A stretch of 64,000 nt of DNA from Lysobacterales bacterium PRO7 (lineage in GTDB: Bacteria; Pseudomonadota; Gammaproteobacteria; Xanthomonadales; Rhodanobacteraceae), in assembly GCA_021404785.1 (NCBI GenBank), contig QWHH01000008.1, positions 1-64,000 on the forward strand, written 5' to 3'. The notes below the pieces were generated by a model that saw only the letters and a program-made list of their open reading frames with translations, did no database searches and was not told the DNA's origin. The stretch's first letter is position 1. Each line of letters begins with the position of its first letter. Both the position numbers and the translations under genes were made by a program. This document shows positions 57,472 to 64,000 of this stretch, piece by piece.

Positions 57472-58052
57472 TCGGGAGATTGACGGGGATTCTCGTATCC
57501 AAGCAGCCGCCATGGCTGGTGGTCGACGTTGGCGGGGTCGGCTACGAACTCGAGGCGCCGATGTCGACGGTGTTCGACCTGCCGGAAACTGGGCGCGAGG
57601 TTGCGCTGTTCACGCATTACGCGGTGAAAGAAGACACGGTCGCGCTGTACGGATTTTTGCGCGAAGCCGAGCGCACGCTATTCCGCACTGTGCAAAAAGT
57701 CAGCGGCATCGGCGCAAAGATCGCGCTGGCGGTGTTGTCTGGAACCTCCACCGACGAATTTGCCCGGCTTGTGCAGGCTGGCGACATCGCCGCGCTCACG
57801 CGCATTCCCGGCATCGGCAAGAAAACCGCCGAACGCATCGTGGTGGAATTGCGCGATCGCGTGGATGGCCTCGCTGCGGTACCGGGCGTCGCGGCGGGCA
57901 TGCCGCGCGATGCGCAATCCGAAGCGGTGGTCGCGCTGCAGCAACTGGGCTACAAACCGGTCGAAGCGGCGCGATTGGCGAAGGATGCCGCGGCGGACGG
58001 CGATAGCGCCGAGGCGATCATCCGCAAAGCGTTGAAAGCGGCATTGCGTTAG
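57468..58052 (+). CDS. ruvA: Holliday junction branch-migration protein RuvA
   Basis: A 194-residue junction-binding protein. It has an N-terminal OB fold ([28 protein letters not shown]), two helix-hairpin-helix motifs ([14 protein letters not shown] and [19 protein letters not shown]) and a C-terminal domain III that contacts RuvB ([20 protein letters not shown]). The ATG overlapping the ruvC TGA was chosen over an upstream one that adds MEAAP. ruvB is separated from it by kup. Confidence 0.96.
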   Translation: MIGRLTGILVSKQPPWLVVDVGGVGYELEAPMSTVFDLPETGREVALFTHYAVKEDTVALYGFLREAERTLFRTVQKVSGIGAKIALAVLSGTSTDEFARLVQAGDIAALTRIPGIGKKTAERIVVELRDRVDGLAAVPGVAAGMPRDAQSEAVVALQQLGYKPVEAARLAKDAAADGDSAEAIIRKALKAALR

Positions 58053-58062
58053 AGGATCCACG

Positions 58063-59955
58063 ATGAACGAACCCGTTGGCAGCCATACCGAGCACACGCG
58101 CAAGGCGCTGGCGGGTCTTGCCCTGGGTACGTTGGGCGTCGTCTACGGCGACATCGGCACCAGTCCACTGTACACGGTGCAGGCCACGTTCGGCGCGCAG
58201 GGCATCGCACCCACGCCGGACAACGTGCTCGGAGTGCTTTCGCTGGTGTTCTGGTCGCTGATCCTGGTCGTGTCGGTCAAGTATGCAGGCTTCATCATGC
58301 GCGCGGACAACAAGGGCGAGGGCGGCATCATGGCGCTGACCGCGCTGGCCCAGCGCAGCGTCAAGAGCAGCATTCACGCGCGCTGGTGGATCGCCATGCT
58401 CGGCCTGTTCGGCGCATCGTTGTTCTTCGGCGACGGCGTGATCACGCCGGCGATGTCGGTATTGTCGGCGGTGGAAGGCGTCGAAGTGGCCGCGCCAGGT
58501 TTGCGCCATCTCGTCGTGCCGGTGACGGCGATCATCATCGTACTGTTGTTTGCGTTCCAGAATCGCGGCACCGGCAAGGTCGGCGCCGTGTTCGGACCGA
58601 TCATGGCGCTGTGGTTCGTGACGATTGCCATGCTCGGCGTGATGCAGATCGCGCAGCATCCGTTCGTGCTGCACGCCTTGTCGCCGTATTATGCGATCGA
58701 ATTTTTCATGCGCAACGGCATGACCGGTTTTTTTGCCCTGGGCTCGATCGTGTTGTGCATTACCGGCGCGGAGGCGCTGTATGCGGACATGGGTCATTTC
58801 GGGCGCAAGCCGATCCGCATGTCGTGGTTCGGTTACGTGCTGCCGGGACTGATCCTGAATTACTTCGGTCAGGGCGCACTGCTTATCGCCAATCCCGCGG
58901 CGGCCTCCAATCCCTTCTACCTGCTGGTGCCGCAGCCGCTGCTGTATCCGATGATCGCACTGGCGACGATTGCCACCGTGATCGCGTCACAGGCGGTGAT
59001 TTCCGGCGCATTTTCAGTCGCCCGCGAGGCGATCCAGCTCGGCTATTTGCCGCGCATGGAGATCCGCCATACATCCACGCAGACGATCGGGCAAATCTAC
59101 CTGCCGTGGATCAATCGCTTGCTGCTGGTGCTGATCCTGGCGGTCGTGCTGGGCTTCCGCTCCTCGGCGAACCTGGCCGCGGCCTACGGCATCGCCGTGG
59201 TCGGCACGATGACGATCGATTCGATCCTGGTGCTGTTCGTGTTCCGCAACCTGTGGCAATGGCCGTGGTGGCGCGTTGCGGTCGTGGGTGGATTGTTCCT
59301 CATCGTGGACCTGGCCTTCCTCGGCGGCAACGTCGACAAGATCGAGACCGGCGGCTGGTTGCCGCTGGCGCTGGGCGTCGTCGTGTTCACGGTCATGAGC
59401 ACGTGGCGGCGTGGCCGCGATCTGGTGCTGCGCGAACTCAAGCAGGGAGGACTCGCGCTTGAGCCGTTCATCGAGAGCCTGGCCGAACATCCGCCGCTGC
59501 GCGTGCCGGGTACCGCCGTGTTCCTCACCGCCAACATCAATGCCGTACCCAGCGCGTTGCTGCACAATCTCAAGCACAACAAGGTGCTGCACGAGCGCAA
59601 CGTGTTGTTGACGGTGGAAACCCTGGAATCGCCGGTTGCCGAATATGGCGAGCGCACCGAGATCACCGCGCTCGGCCACGAATTCTTCCGCCTGACCTTG
59701 CGCTTCGGTTTTGCCGAGGACCCGGATATCCCGGTCGCGCTGCAAAGCTGTTCGGCCAAGGGCATCGGCTTCGACATGATGGATACCACGTTCTTCGTCA
59801 GCCGCGAAAGCATCGTCGCCACGGACCGGCGCGGCATGCCGGTGTGGCGCGACAAGCTGTTCGCCTTCCTCGCGCGCAACGCGAGTTCGGCTACCGCGTT
59901 TTTCCGCATTCCCGGCAACCGGTTGATCGAACTTGGGACGCAAGTAGAAATCTGA
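58063..59955 (+). CDS. kup: Low-affinity potassium transporter Kup
   Basis: A 630-residue K+/H+ symporter of the KUP/HAK/KT family. The N-terminus (LGTLGVVYGDIGTSPLYTVQATFG) is the family signature, 12 membrane segments follow, and the soluble C-terminal domain covers about residues 460-630. It takes up K+ across the inner membrane. It sits between ruvA (10-bp gap) and ruvB (21-bp gap), so it is probably in the ruv operon. Confidence 0.96.
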   Translation: MNEPVGSHTEHTRKALAGLALGTLGVVYGDIGTSPLYTVQATFGAQGIAPTPDNVLGVLSLVFWSLILVVSVKYAGFIMRADNKGEGGIMALTALAQRSVKSSIHARWWIAMLGLFGASLFFGDGVITPAMSVLSAVEGVEVAAPGLRHLVVPVTAIIIVLLFAFQNRGTGKVGAVFGPIMALWFVTIAMLGVMQIAQHPFVLHALSPYYAIEFFMRNGMTGFFALGSIVLCITGAEALYADMGHFGRKPIRMSWFGYVLPGLILNYFGQGALLIANPAAASNPFYLLVPQPLLYPMIALATIATVIASQAVISGAFSVAREAIQLGYLPRMEIRHTSTQTIGQIYLPWINRLLLVLILAVVLGFRSSANLAAAYGIAVVGTMTIDSILVLFVFRNLWQWPWWRVAVVGGLFLIVDLAFLGGNVDKIETGGWLPLALGVVVFTVMSTWRRGRDLVLRELKQGGLALEPFIESLAEHPPLRVPGTAVFLTANINAVPSALLHNLKHNKVLHERNVLLTVETLESPVAEYGERTEITALGHEFFRLTLRFGFAEDPDIPVALQSCSAKGIGFDMMDTTFFVSRESIVATDRRGMPVWRDKLFAFLARNASSATAFFRIPGNRLIELGTQVEI

Positions 59956-59976
59956 CCGCTCTGCCATAATGGCGGC

Positions 59977-61020
59977 ATGAACGACACCCGCGTCATCGCT
60001 CCGGACGCCACGCGCGAAGACGATATCGCCGAAGCCTCGATCCGTCCGCAAAAGCTCGACGAATACCTCGGCCAGCGCGCGGTGCGCGAACAGCTGGCGA
60101 TCTACATCGAGGCAGCGCGCCGGCGCGGCGAGGCGCTGGATCATGTGCTGATCTTCGGCCCGCCGGGCCTGGGCAAGACCACGCTGTCGCACGTGATCGC
60201 GAATGAGCTTGGCGTGAACCTGCGCGGCACGTCCGGCCCGGTGATCGAACGCGCCGGTGATCTCGCCGCGCTGCTGACGAATTTGCAGCCGCGCGACGTG
60301 TTGTTCGTGGATGAAATCCATCGTCTCTCGCCGGTCGTCGAGGAAATCCTGTATCCGGCGATGGAGGACAACCAGATCGACATCATGATCGGCGAGGGTC
60401 CGGCCGCGCGCTCGATCAAGCTCGATTTGCCGCCGTTCACCCTCATCGGCGCGACCACGCGTGCGGGCCTGCTCACGAGTCCCTTGCGCGACCGCTTCGG
60501 CATCGTGCAGCGCCTGGAGTTCTACACCCCGGACGAACTCGCCGCGATCGTGCGACGCTCGGCGAAGATCCTCGGCATCGCCTGCGCCGACGATGGCGCC
60601 GCGGAAATCGCATGCCGCGCGCGCGGCACGCCACGCATCGCCAACCGCCTGTTGCGGCGCGTGCGCGATTTCGCGCAAATCAAGGCGAACGGCACGATCA
60701 CGCGCGAGGTTGCGATCGCTGCGATGGGCATGCTGAAAGTCGACGCGGAAGGCTTCGACGCGCTCGACCGGCGTCTGCTGGAAACGATCATCGAGCATTT
60801 CGACGGCGGCCCGGTCGGCGTGGAATCGCTCGCCGCCGCATTGTCCGAAGAACGCGGCACGATCGAGGATGTGCTCGAGCCGTATCTGATCCAGCAGGGC
60901 TTCCTCATGCGCAGCGCACGCGGGCGCATGGCCACGAGCAAGGCCTACCGGCACTTGGGTTTGAAGGCGCCACGGCGTCACGACCTGTTCGAAGAACCCA
61001 GGATTGAAGGCGAATCGTGA
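59977..61020 (+). CDS. ruvB: Holliday junction branch-migration ATPase RuvB
   Basis: A 347-residue AAA+ motor that drives branch migration with RuvA. It has the N-terminal [11 protein letters not shown], Walker [17 protein letters not shown], Walker [11 protein letters not shown], sensor 1 [19 protein letters not shown] and the C-terminal winged helix ([14 protein letters not shown]). Its TGA overlaps the GTG start of ybgC, so the ruv and tol-pal genes are tightly joined. Confidence 0.97.
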   Translation: MNDTRVIAPDATREDDIAEASIRPQKLDEYLGQRAVREQLAIYIEAARRRGEALDHVLIFGPPGLGKTTLSHVIANELGVNLRGTSGPVIERAGDLAALLTNLQPRDVLFVDEIHRLSPVVEEILYPAMEDNQIDIMIGEGPAARSIKLDLPPFTLIGATTRAGLLTSPLRDRFGIVQRLEFYTPDELAAIVRRSAKILGIACADDGAAEIACRARGTPRIANRLLRRVRDFAQIKANGTITREVAIAAMGMLKVDAEGFDALDRRLLETIIEHFDGGPVGVESLAAALSEERGTIEDVLEPYLIQQGFLMRSARGRMATSKAYRHLGLKAPRRHDLFEEPRIEGES

Positions 61021-61433
61021 ACGTGCCTGCCGTTTTCTCGTGGCCGGTACGCGTGTACTGGGAAGACACCGACGCGGGTGGCGTGGTTTATCACGCGGCC
61101 TACCTGCGCTTTCTCGAACGTGCACGCACCGAGTGGTTGCGTGCCTGCGGCGTGGAGCAGGCACGCGTGCGCGCCGAACACGGCGTGCTGTTCGTGGTCG
61201 CCGACCTGGCGGTGAAGTTTCATGCGCCTGCGCGGCTGGACGACGAACTGCAGGCGCAGATCACCGCGTTCACGCGGCGTTCGGCCTCGATGCGCTTCGC
61301 GCAATGTATACTTCGCCCGGCCGATGGCGCGGTGCTGGTCGAAGCCGATGTGCGTGCCGCCTGCATCGACGCGACCGGATTCAAGCCGCGCCGCATTCCC
61401 GATCCACTGCTTACGGAGCTCGTCCACGCATGA
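61017..61433 (+). CDS. ybgC: Tol-Pal-associated acyl-CoA thioesterase YbgC
   Basis: A 138-residue hotdog-fold thioesterase. The catalytic segment [35 protein letters not shown] is typical, with the active-site Asp in EDTDAGG. It starts with GTG overlapping ruvB and its stop overlaps the tolQ start as ATGA. It is the usual first gene of the tol-pal cluster; its exact substrate in vivo is not settled. Confidence 0.94.
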   Translation: MNVPAVFSWPVRVYWEDTDAGGVVYHAAYLRFLERARTEWLRACGVEQARVRAEHGVLFVVADLAVKFHAPARLDDELQAQITAFTRRSASMRFAQCILRPADGAVLVEADVRAACIDATGFKPRRIPDPLLTELVHA

Positions 61434-62113
61434 ACGGCGGCATCGATATCCTGCAGCTGGCGCTCAACGCCAGCCTGTTCGTCAAGATCGTCATGGCGAT
61501 CCTGATCGTGTTCTCGGTCCTGTCGTGGGTGATCATCTTCCGCAAGATGAACGTGCTCAACCGCGCGATGAAGGGGGCGGATGATTTCGAGGAGCGTTTC
61601 TGGTCCGGCGCCGATCTGGCTGGATTGTTCCGGGATGTCACCGCCAACGGCGACCGCGTCACCGGCATCGAGAGCATCTTCGAGGCGGGCTTTCGCGAAT
61701 TCGCGCGCCTGCGCCAGCGCCGCCACATGGATCCGCGCACGATCCTGGAAGGCGCGCAGCGCGGCATGCGCGTGGCGCAGTCCCGCGAGCTGGATCGGCT
61801 CGAACAGAACCTGGAATTCCTCGCCAACGTGGGCTCCATAAGCCCCTACGTCGGCCTGCTCGGCACGGTCGCCGGCATCATGGTCGCGTTCGTGGGGCTG
61901 GCGAACGTGAAAGAAGCAACGATCGCGATGGTCGCGCCGGGTATTTCCGAAGCACTGATCGCCACCGCGATGGGCCTGATCGCGGCAATCCCGGCGGTGT
62001 GGGCTTACAACCGTTACTCGAACAAGGTCGAACGGATCCTGAGCCGTTACGACACATTCGTGGAGGAATTCTCCTCGATCCTGCAACGTCAGGCACACCT
62101 GGATGAGACCTGA
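61430..62113 (+). CDS. tolQ: Tol-Pal motor subunit TolQ
   Basis: A 227-residue inner-membrane protein homologous to ExbB and MotA. Three membrane segments are visible: residues 15-35 (SLFVKIVMAILIVFSVLSWVII), about 135-155 (SISPYVGLLGTVAGIMVAFVG) and 170-190 (ISEALIATAMGLIAAIPAVWA). With TolR it forms the proton-driven motor that energises TolA for outer-membrane constriction during division. The ATG overlaps the ybgC stop; the longer frame from 61004 is antisense-like upstream. Confidence 0.96.
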   Translation: MNGGIDILQLALNASLFVKIVMAILIVFSVLSWVIIFRKMNVLNRAMKGADDFEERFWSGADLAGLFRDVTANGDRVTGIESIFEAGFREFARLRQRRHMDPRTILEGAQRGMRVAQSRELDRLEQNLEFLANVGSISPYVGLLGTVAGIMVAFVGLANVKEATIAMVAPGISEALIATAMGLIAAIPAVWAYNRYSNKVERILSRYDTFVEEFSSILQRQAHLDET

Positions 62114-62149
62114 CCCCGCTGTTCTGCCTCATTCGTTGAAAACATCGCC

Positions 62150-62590
62150 ATGCAAGTGATTGGCCGCACCCGCAAGCGCCGCAAGCTCAAGTCCGAGATC
62201 AACGTCGTGCCCTATATCGACGTCATGCTGGTGCTGCTCATCATTTTCATGGTCACCGCGCCACTGCTGAATCTGGGCGTCGACATCCAGTTGCCGCAAT
62301 CGGCGGCCAAGGCCGTGCAGGCGAACAGCGAGCCAGTCGTGATCAGCGTGGACAAGGATGGCAGCTTGTATCTGACCCTGGGCACCGCAAAGCGCGAAAG
62401 CATCGATGCGGACAACCTCGTGCGCAAAGTCACTGCCTTCGTGCACCAGAACCCGCACGTGCCGGTGTTGATCGCCGGCGACGATCGCGCCAGCTACGGA
62501 CAGGTATACGCGATTTTGCCGGCACTGCAGCAGGCGGGCGTCGCCAAGGTCGGTCTGATGAGCCAGCCGGTGCAACAGCCCAAGCGCTGA
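62150..62590 (+). CDS. tolR: Tol-Pal motor subunit TolR
   Basis: A 146-residue ExbD/TolR protein: a basic cytoplasmic N-terminus (RTRKRRKLKSEIN), one membrane helix with the essential proton-carrying Asp (VVPYIDVMLVLLIIFMVTAP) and a periplasmic domain. It follows tolQ after 36 bp and precedes tolA by 8 bp. Acts with TolQ. Confidence 0.96.
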   Translation: MQVIGRTRKRRKLKSEINVVPYIDVMLVLLIIFMVTAPLLNLGVDIQLPQSAAKAVQANSEPVVISVDKDGSLYLTLGTAKRESIDADNLVRKVTAFVHQNPHVPVLIAGDDRASYGQVYAILPALQQAGVAKVGLMSQPVQQPKR

Positions 62591-62598
62591 CGACGGCC

Positions 62599-63465
62599 AT
62601 GGAAAGCTTTGGCGACAAGTTGCGCGCATGGATCCTGGCGGTGCTGGTGCATCTGGGCGTCGTCGCGCTGCTGTTCGCCGGCTTGCTGTGGACGACCACG
62701 ACGCGACCGCTCAGCTTGCCCGGGCCGATCATCGAGGCGGAACTCGTCGGCATCAGCGCTGCGCCGAAAGCCGCGGCGCCGCGGCCATCCAGGCCTGCGC
62801 CGGCCAGGCCGGCAACTCCGGCGCCGGAACCGCCCAAACCGCCGGAGCCGAAGCCACAGCCGCCTAGCCAGGTGCAGAACCAGGACCGCGTCGAGCGCGA
62901 AAAAGTCGCCGAGATGGCGCAGCAGAAGGCCGAAGACGCCAAGCGCGCCGAGGAAGAGCGCCATCGCCAGGAACAGGTCCTGCTCGACCAGCAACAGCGC
63001 GAAGAACGCGAACGCGCCAAGCAGCTTGCGCAAATTCGCGCCGAGCGCGAAGCGGCCGACAAGAAGCTCAAGCTGGAAAAGCAGAAGCTCGAGCAACTCA
63101 AGGATCTGGCCAAGGCCAAGCCGGCGCCGGCGCAACCGGTGCCTGAGGCCGAACAGGCCAAATCGGGAACCAATGGCAGCGACGACAGTCTGTCGGCACA
63201 ATACCAGGCTGCGATCCAGAACGCCGTGACCGAAAACTGGCTGCGTCCGGACAGCGCGGTGCCGGGGCTCAAGTGCATGCTGCGCATCGTGCAGATTCCC
63301 GGCGGCGACGTGATCGGCGTGCAGCTGAGCAATCCCTGCAATGCCGATGCGCAGACGCGCGATTCAATCGAACAAGCGGTCAAGCGTGCATCGCCTTTGC
63401 CCTACAAGGGCTATGAAAAAGTGTTTCTGCGCCAGATCGACTTCAATTTCACCTACGACGGATGA
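62599..63465 (+). CDS. tolA: Tol-Pal envelope-spanning protein TolA
   Basis: A 288-residue TonB-like protein. One N-terminal membrane segment (about residues 10-30, AWILAVLVHLGVVALLFAGL) is followed by a Pro-rich stretch (55-90), a charged coiled coil rich in Glu, Arg, Lys and Gln (about 95-175) and a C-terminal globular domain (195-288). TolA links the TolQR motor to TolB and Pal across the periplasm. It is shorter than E. coli TolA, mainly in the helical domain. The stop overlaps the tolB start. Confidence 0.94.
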   Translation: MESFGDKLRAWILAVLVHLGVVALLFAGLLWTTTTRPLSLPGPIIEAELVGISAAPKAAAPRPSRPAPARPATPAPEPPKPPEPKPQPPSQVQNQDRVEREKVAEMAQQKAEDAKRAEEERHRQEQVLLDQQQREERERAKQLAQIRAEREAADKKLKLEKQKLEQLKDLAKAKPAPAQPVPEAEQAKSGTNGSDDSLSAQYQAAIQNAVTENWLRPDSAVPGLKCMLRIVQIPGGDVIGVQLSNPCNADAQTRDSIEQAVKRASPLPYKGYEKVFLRQIDFNFTYDG

Positions 63466-64000
63466 AACCCGCCATGACCCACCGGATTTTCGCCAGAGCC
63501 TTCACCGCGCTCGCCCTGATGCTTGCCGCCGCAGCCGCGTTCGCGCAGGGGCTGAGCGGCGACGTGCCGACCATCGACATCAAGAATGGCACCGCCACGG
63601 CCACGCCGATAGCAGTGATCCCGTTTGCGTTCGAGGGCACCGGCCTGCCGCCGGATACCGACGTCGCCGCCGTGATCGGCAACGACCTGGACCGCTGCGG
63701 CCAGTTCCGCACCCTGCCCAAAGCCGACATCGTCGAATATCCGACGCGTGGCAGCGAGATCAAATATCCGACCTGGAACCTGCTCAAGCAGGCCTATATC
63801 CTGGTCGGACGCCAGATCGAGAACCCGGGCGGCGATATCCGTGTCGAGTTTGAACTTTACGACGTGGCCAAGCAGCAGCAACTGCTCGCGCTCGCGATCA
63901 CCGGCCAGCGCACCGGCCTGCGCGACGTTGCGCACCAGATCGCCGACCTTGTCTATGAAAAGATCACCGGCGTGCGCGGCGCTTTCTGGACGCGCATCGC
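63462..64000 (+). CDS. tolB: Tol-Pal periplasmic protein TolB (3' truncated by window)
   Basis: The first 179 codons are present. A signal peptide (MTHRIFARAFTALALMLAAAAAFAQ) is followed by the TolB N-terminal domain (IAVIPFAFEGTG..., VIGNDLDRCGQFRTLPKADI, WNLLKQAYILVGRQIE), which binds TolA and Pal. The beta-propeller lies beyond the window. The ATG at 63462 overlaps the tolA stop; a second in-frame ATG at 63474 gives a cleaner signal peptide. Confidence 0.94.
   Translation, partial: MKPAMTHRIFARAFTALALMLAAAAAFAQGLSGDVPTIDIKNGTATATPIAVIPFAFEGTGLPPDTDVAAVIGNDLDRCGQFRTLPKADIVEYPTRGSEIKYPTWNLLKQAYILVGRQIENPGGDIRVEFELYDVAKQQQLLALAITGQRTGLRDVAHQIADLVYEKITGVRGAFWTRI

Overview
The window is high-GC, gene-dense DNA from a gammaproteobacterium, most likely of the order Xanthomonadales (Lysobacterales) and perhaps Rhodanobacteraceae. 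The gene-order evidence is murC-ddlB-ftsQ-ftsA-ftsZ-lpxC followed by dciA, an M23 peptidase and secA; secA followed by a Nudix-ThiE fusion; sucCD next to pilSR and pilA; bamD divergent from rluD-pgeF-clpB; and ruvCA-kup-ruvB leading into ybgC-tolQRAB. The placement rests on gene order and protein character, not on a database search.

Layout. 1-5661: end of the division and cell-wall cluster, then lpxC. 5729-11004: dciA, an envelope peptidase, secA and the Nudix-ThiE fusion. 10978-15506 (minus strand): pilB-pilC-pilD-coaE. 15668-20390 (plus strand): a glycosyltransferase and methyltransferase run. 20378-24263 (minus strand): a flippase, a methyltransferase and an aminotransferase/acyltransferase pair, the signature of a surface-glycan locus. 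24337-27058 (minus strand): a small accessory island with a VapBC-type pair, a papain-like cysteine protease, an MntA/HepT-type pair whose HEPN gene is frameshifted, and a truncated copy of the protease. 27055-38384 (minus strand): a polyprenyl-phosphate-sugar-synthase-like GT2, three large GT-C/TMTC-like membrane proteins with TPR tails, two type IV pilins, and pilR and pilS. 38481-42260: sucC, sucD and nadE. 42257-47553: bamD, rluD, pgeF and clpB. 47606-52965: a TonB-dependent receptor, a TPR-sulfotransferase, an FmdB zinc ribbon and a DUF3011 protein. 53136-64000: aspS, a GT-C-like membrane protein, a lipase-like hydrolase, ruvC, ruvA, kup, ruvB, ybgC, tolQ, tolR, tolA and the start of tolB.

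How it fits together. Most of the window is housekeeping. The unusual part is the pil locus. Genes that lie close together in relatives (pilS, pilR, pilA, pilB, pilC, pilD) are here separated by about 18 kb of glycan and accessory genes. Next to the pilins are three paralogous TMTC-like GT-C proteins, one of them between pilS and pilR, and a DPM1-like synthase that could supply their lipid-linked sugar. Both pilin genes have -24/-12 (sigma-54) promoter-like sites, which agrees with the nearby NtrC-family regulator PilR. The main hypothesis from this window is a dedicated pilin (or surface-protein) O-glycosylation system built on TMTC-like enzymes.

I saw no rRNA, tRNA, CRISPR array, complete insertion sequence or prophage. 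One 93-bp inverted-repeat element of MITE/REP type follows sucD.
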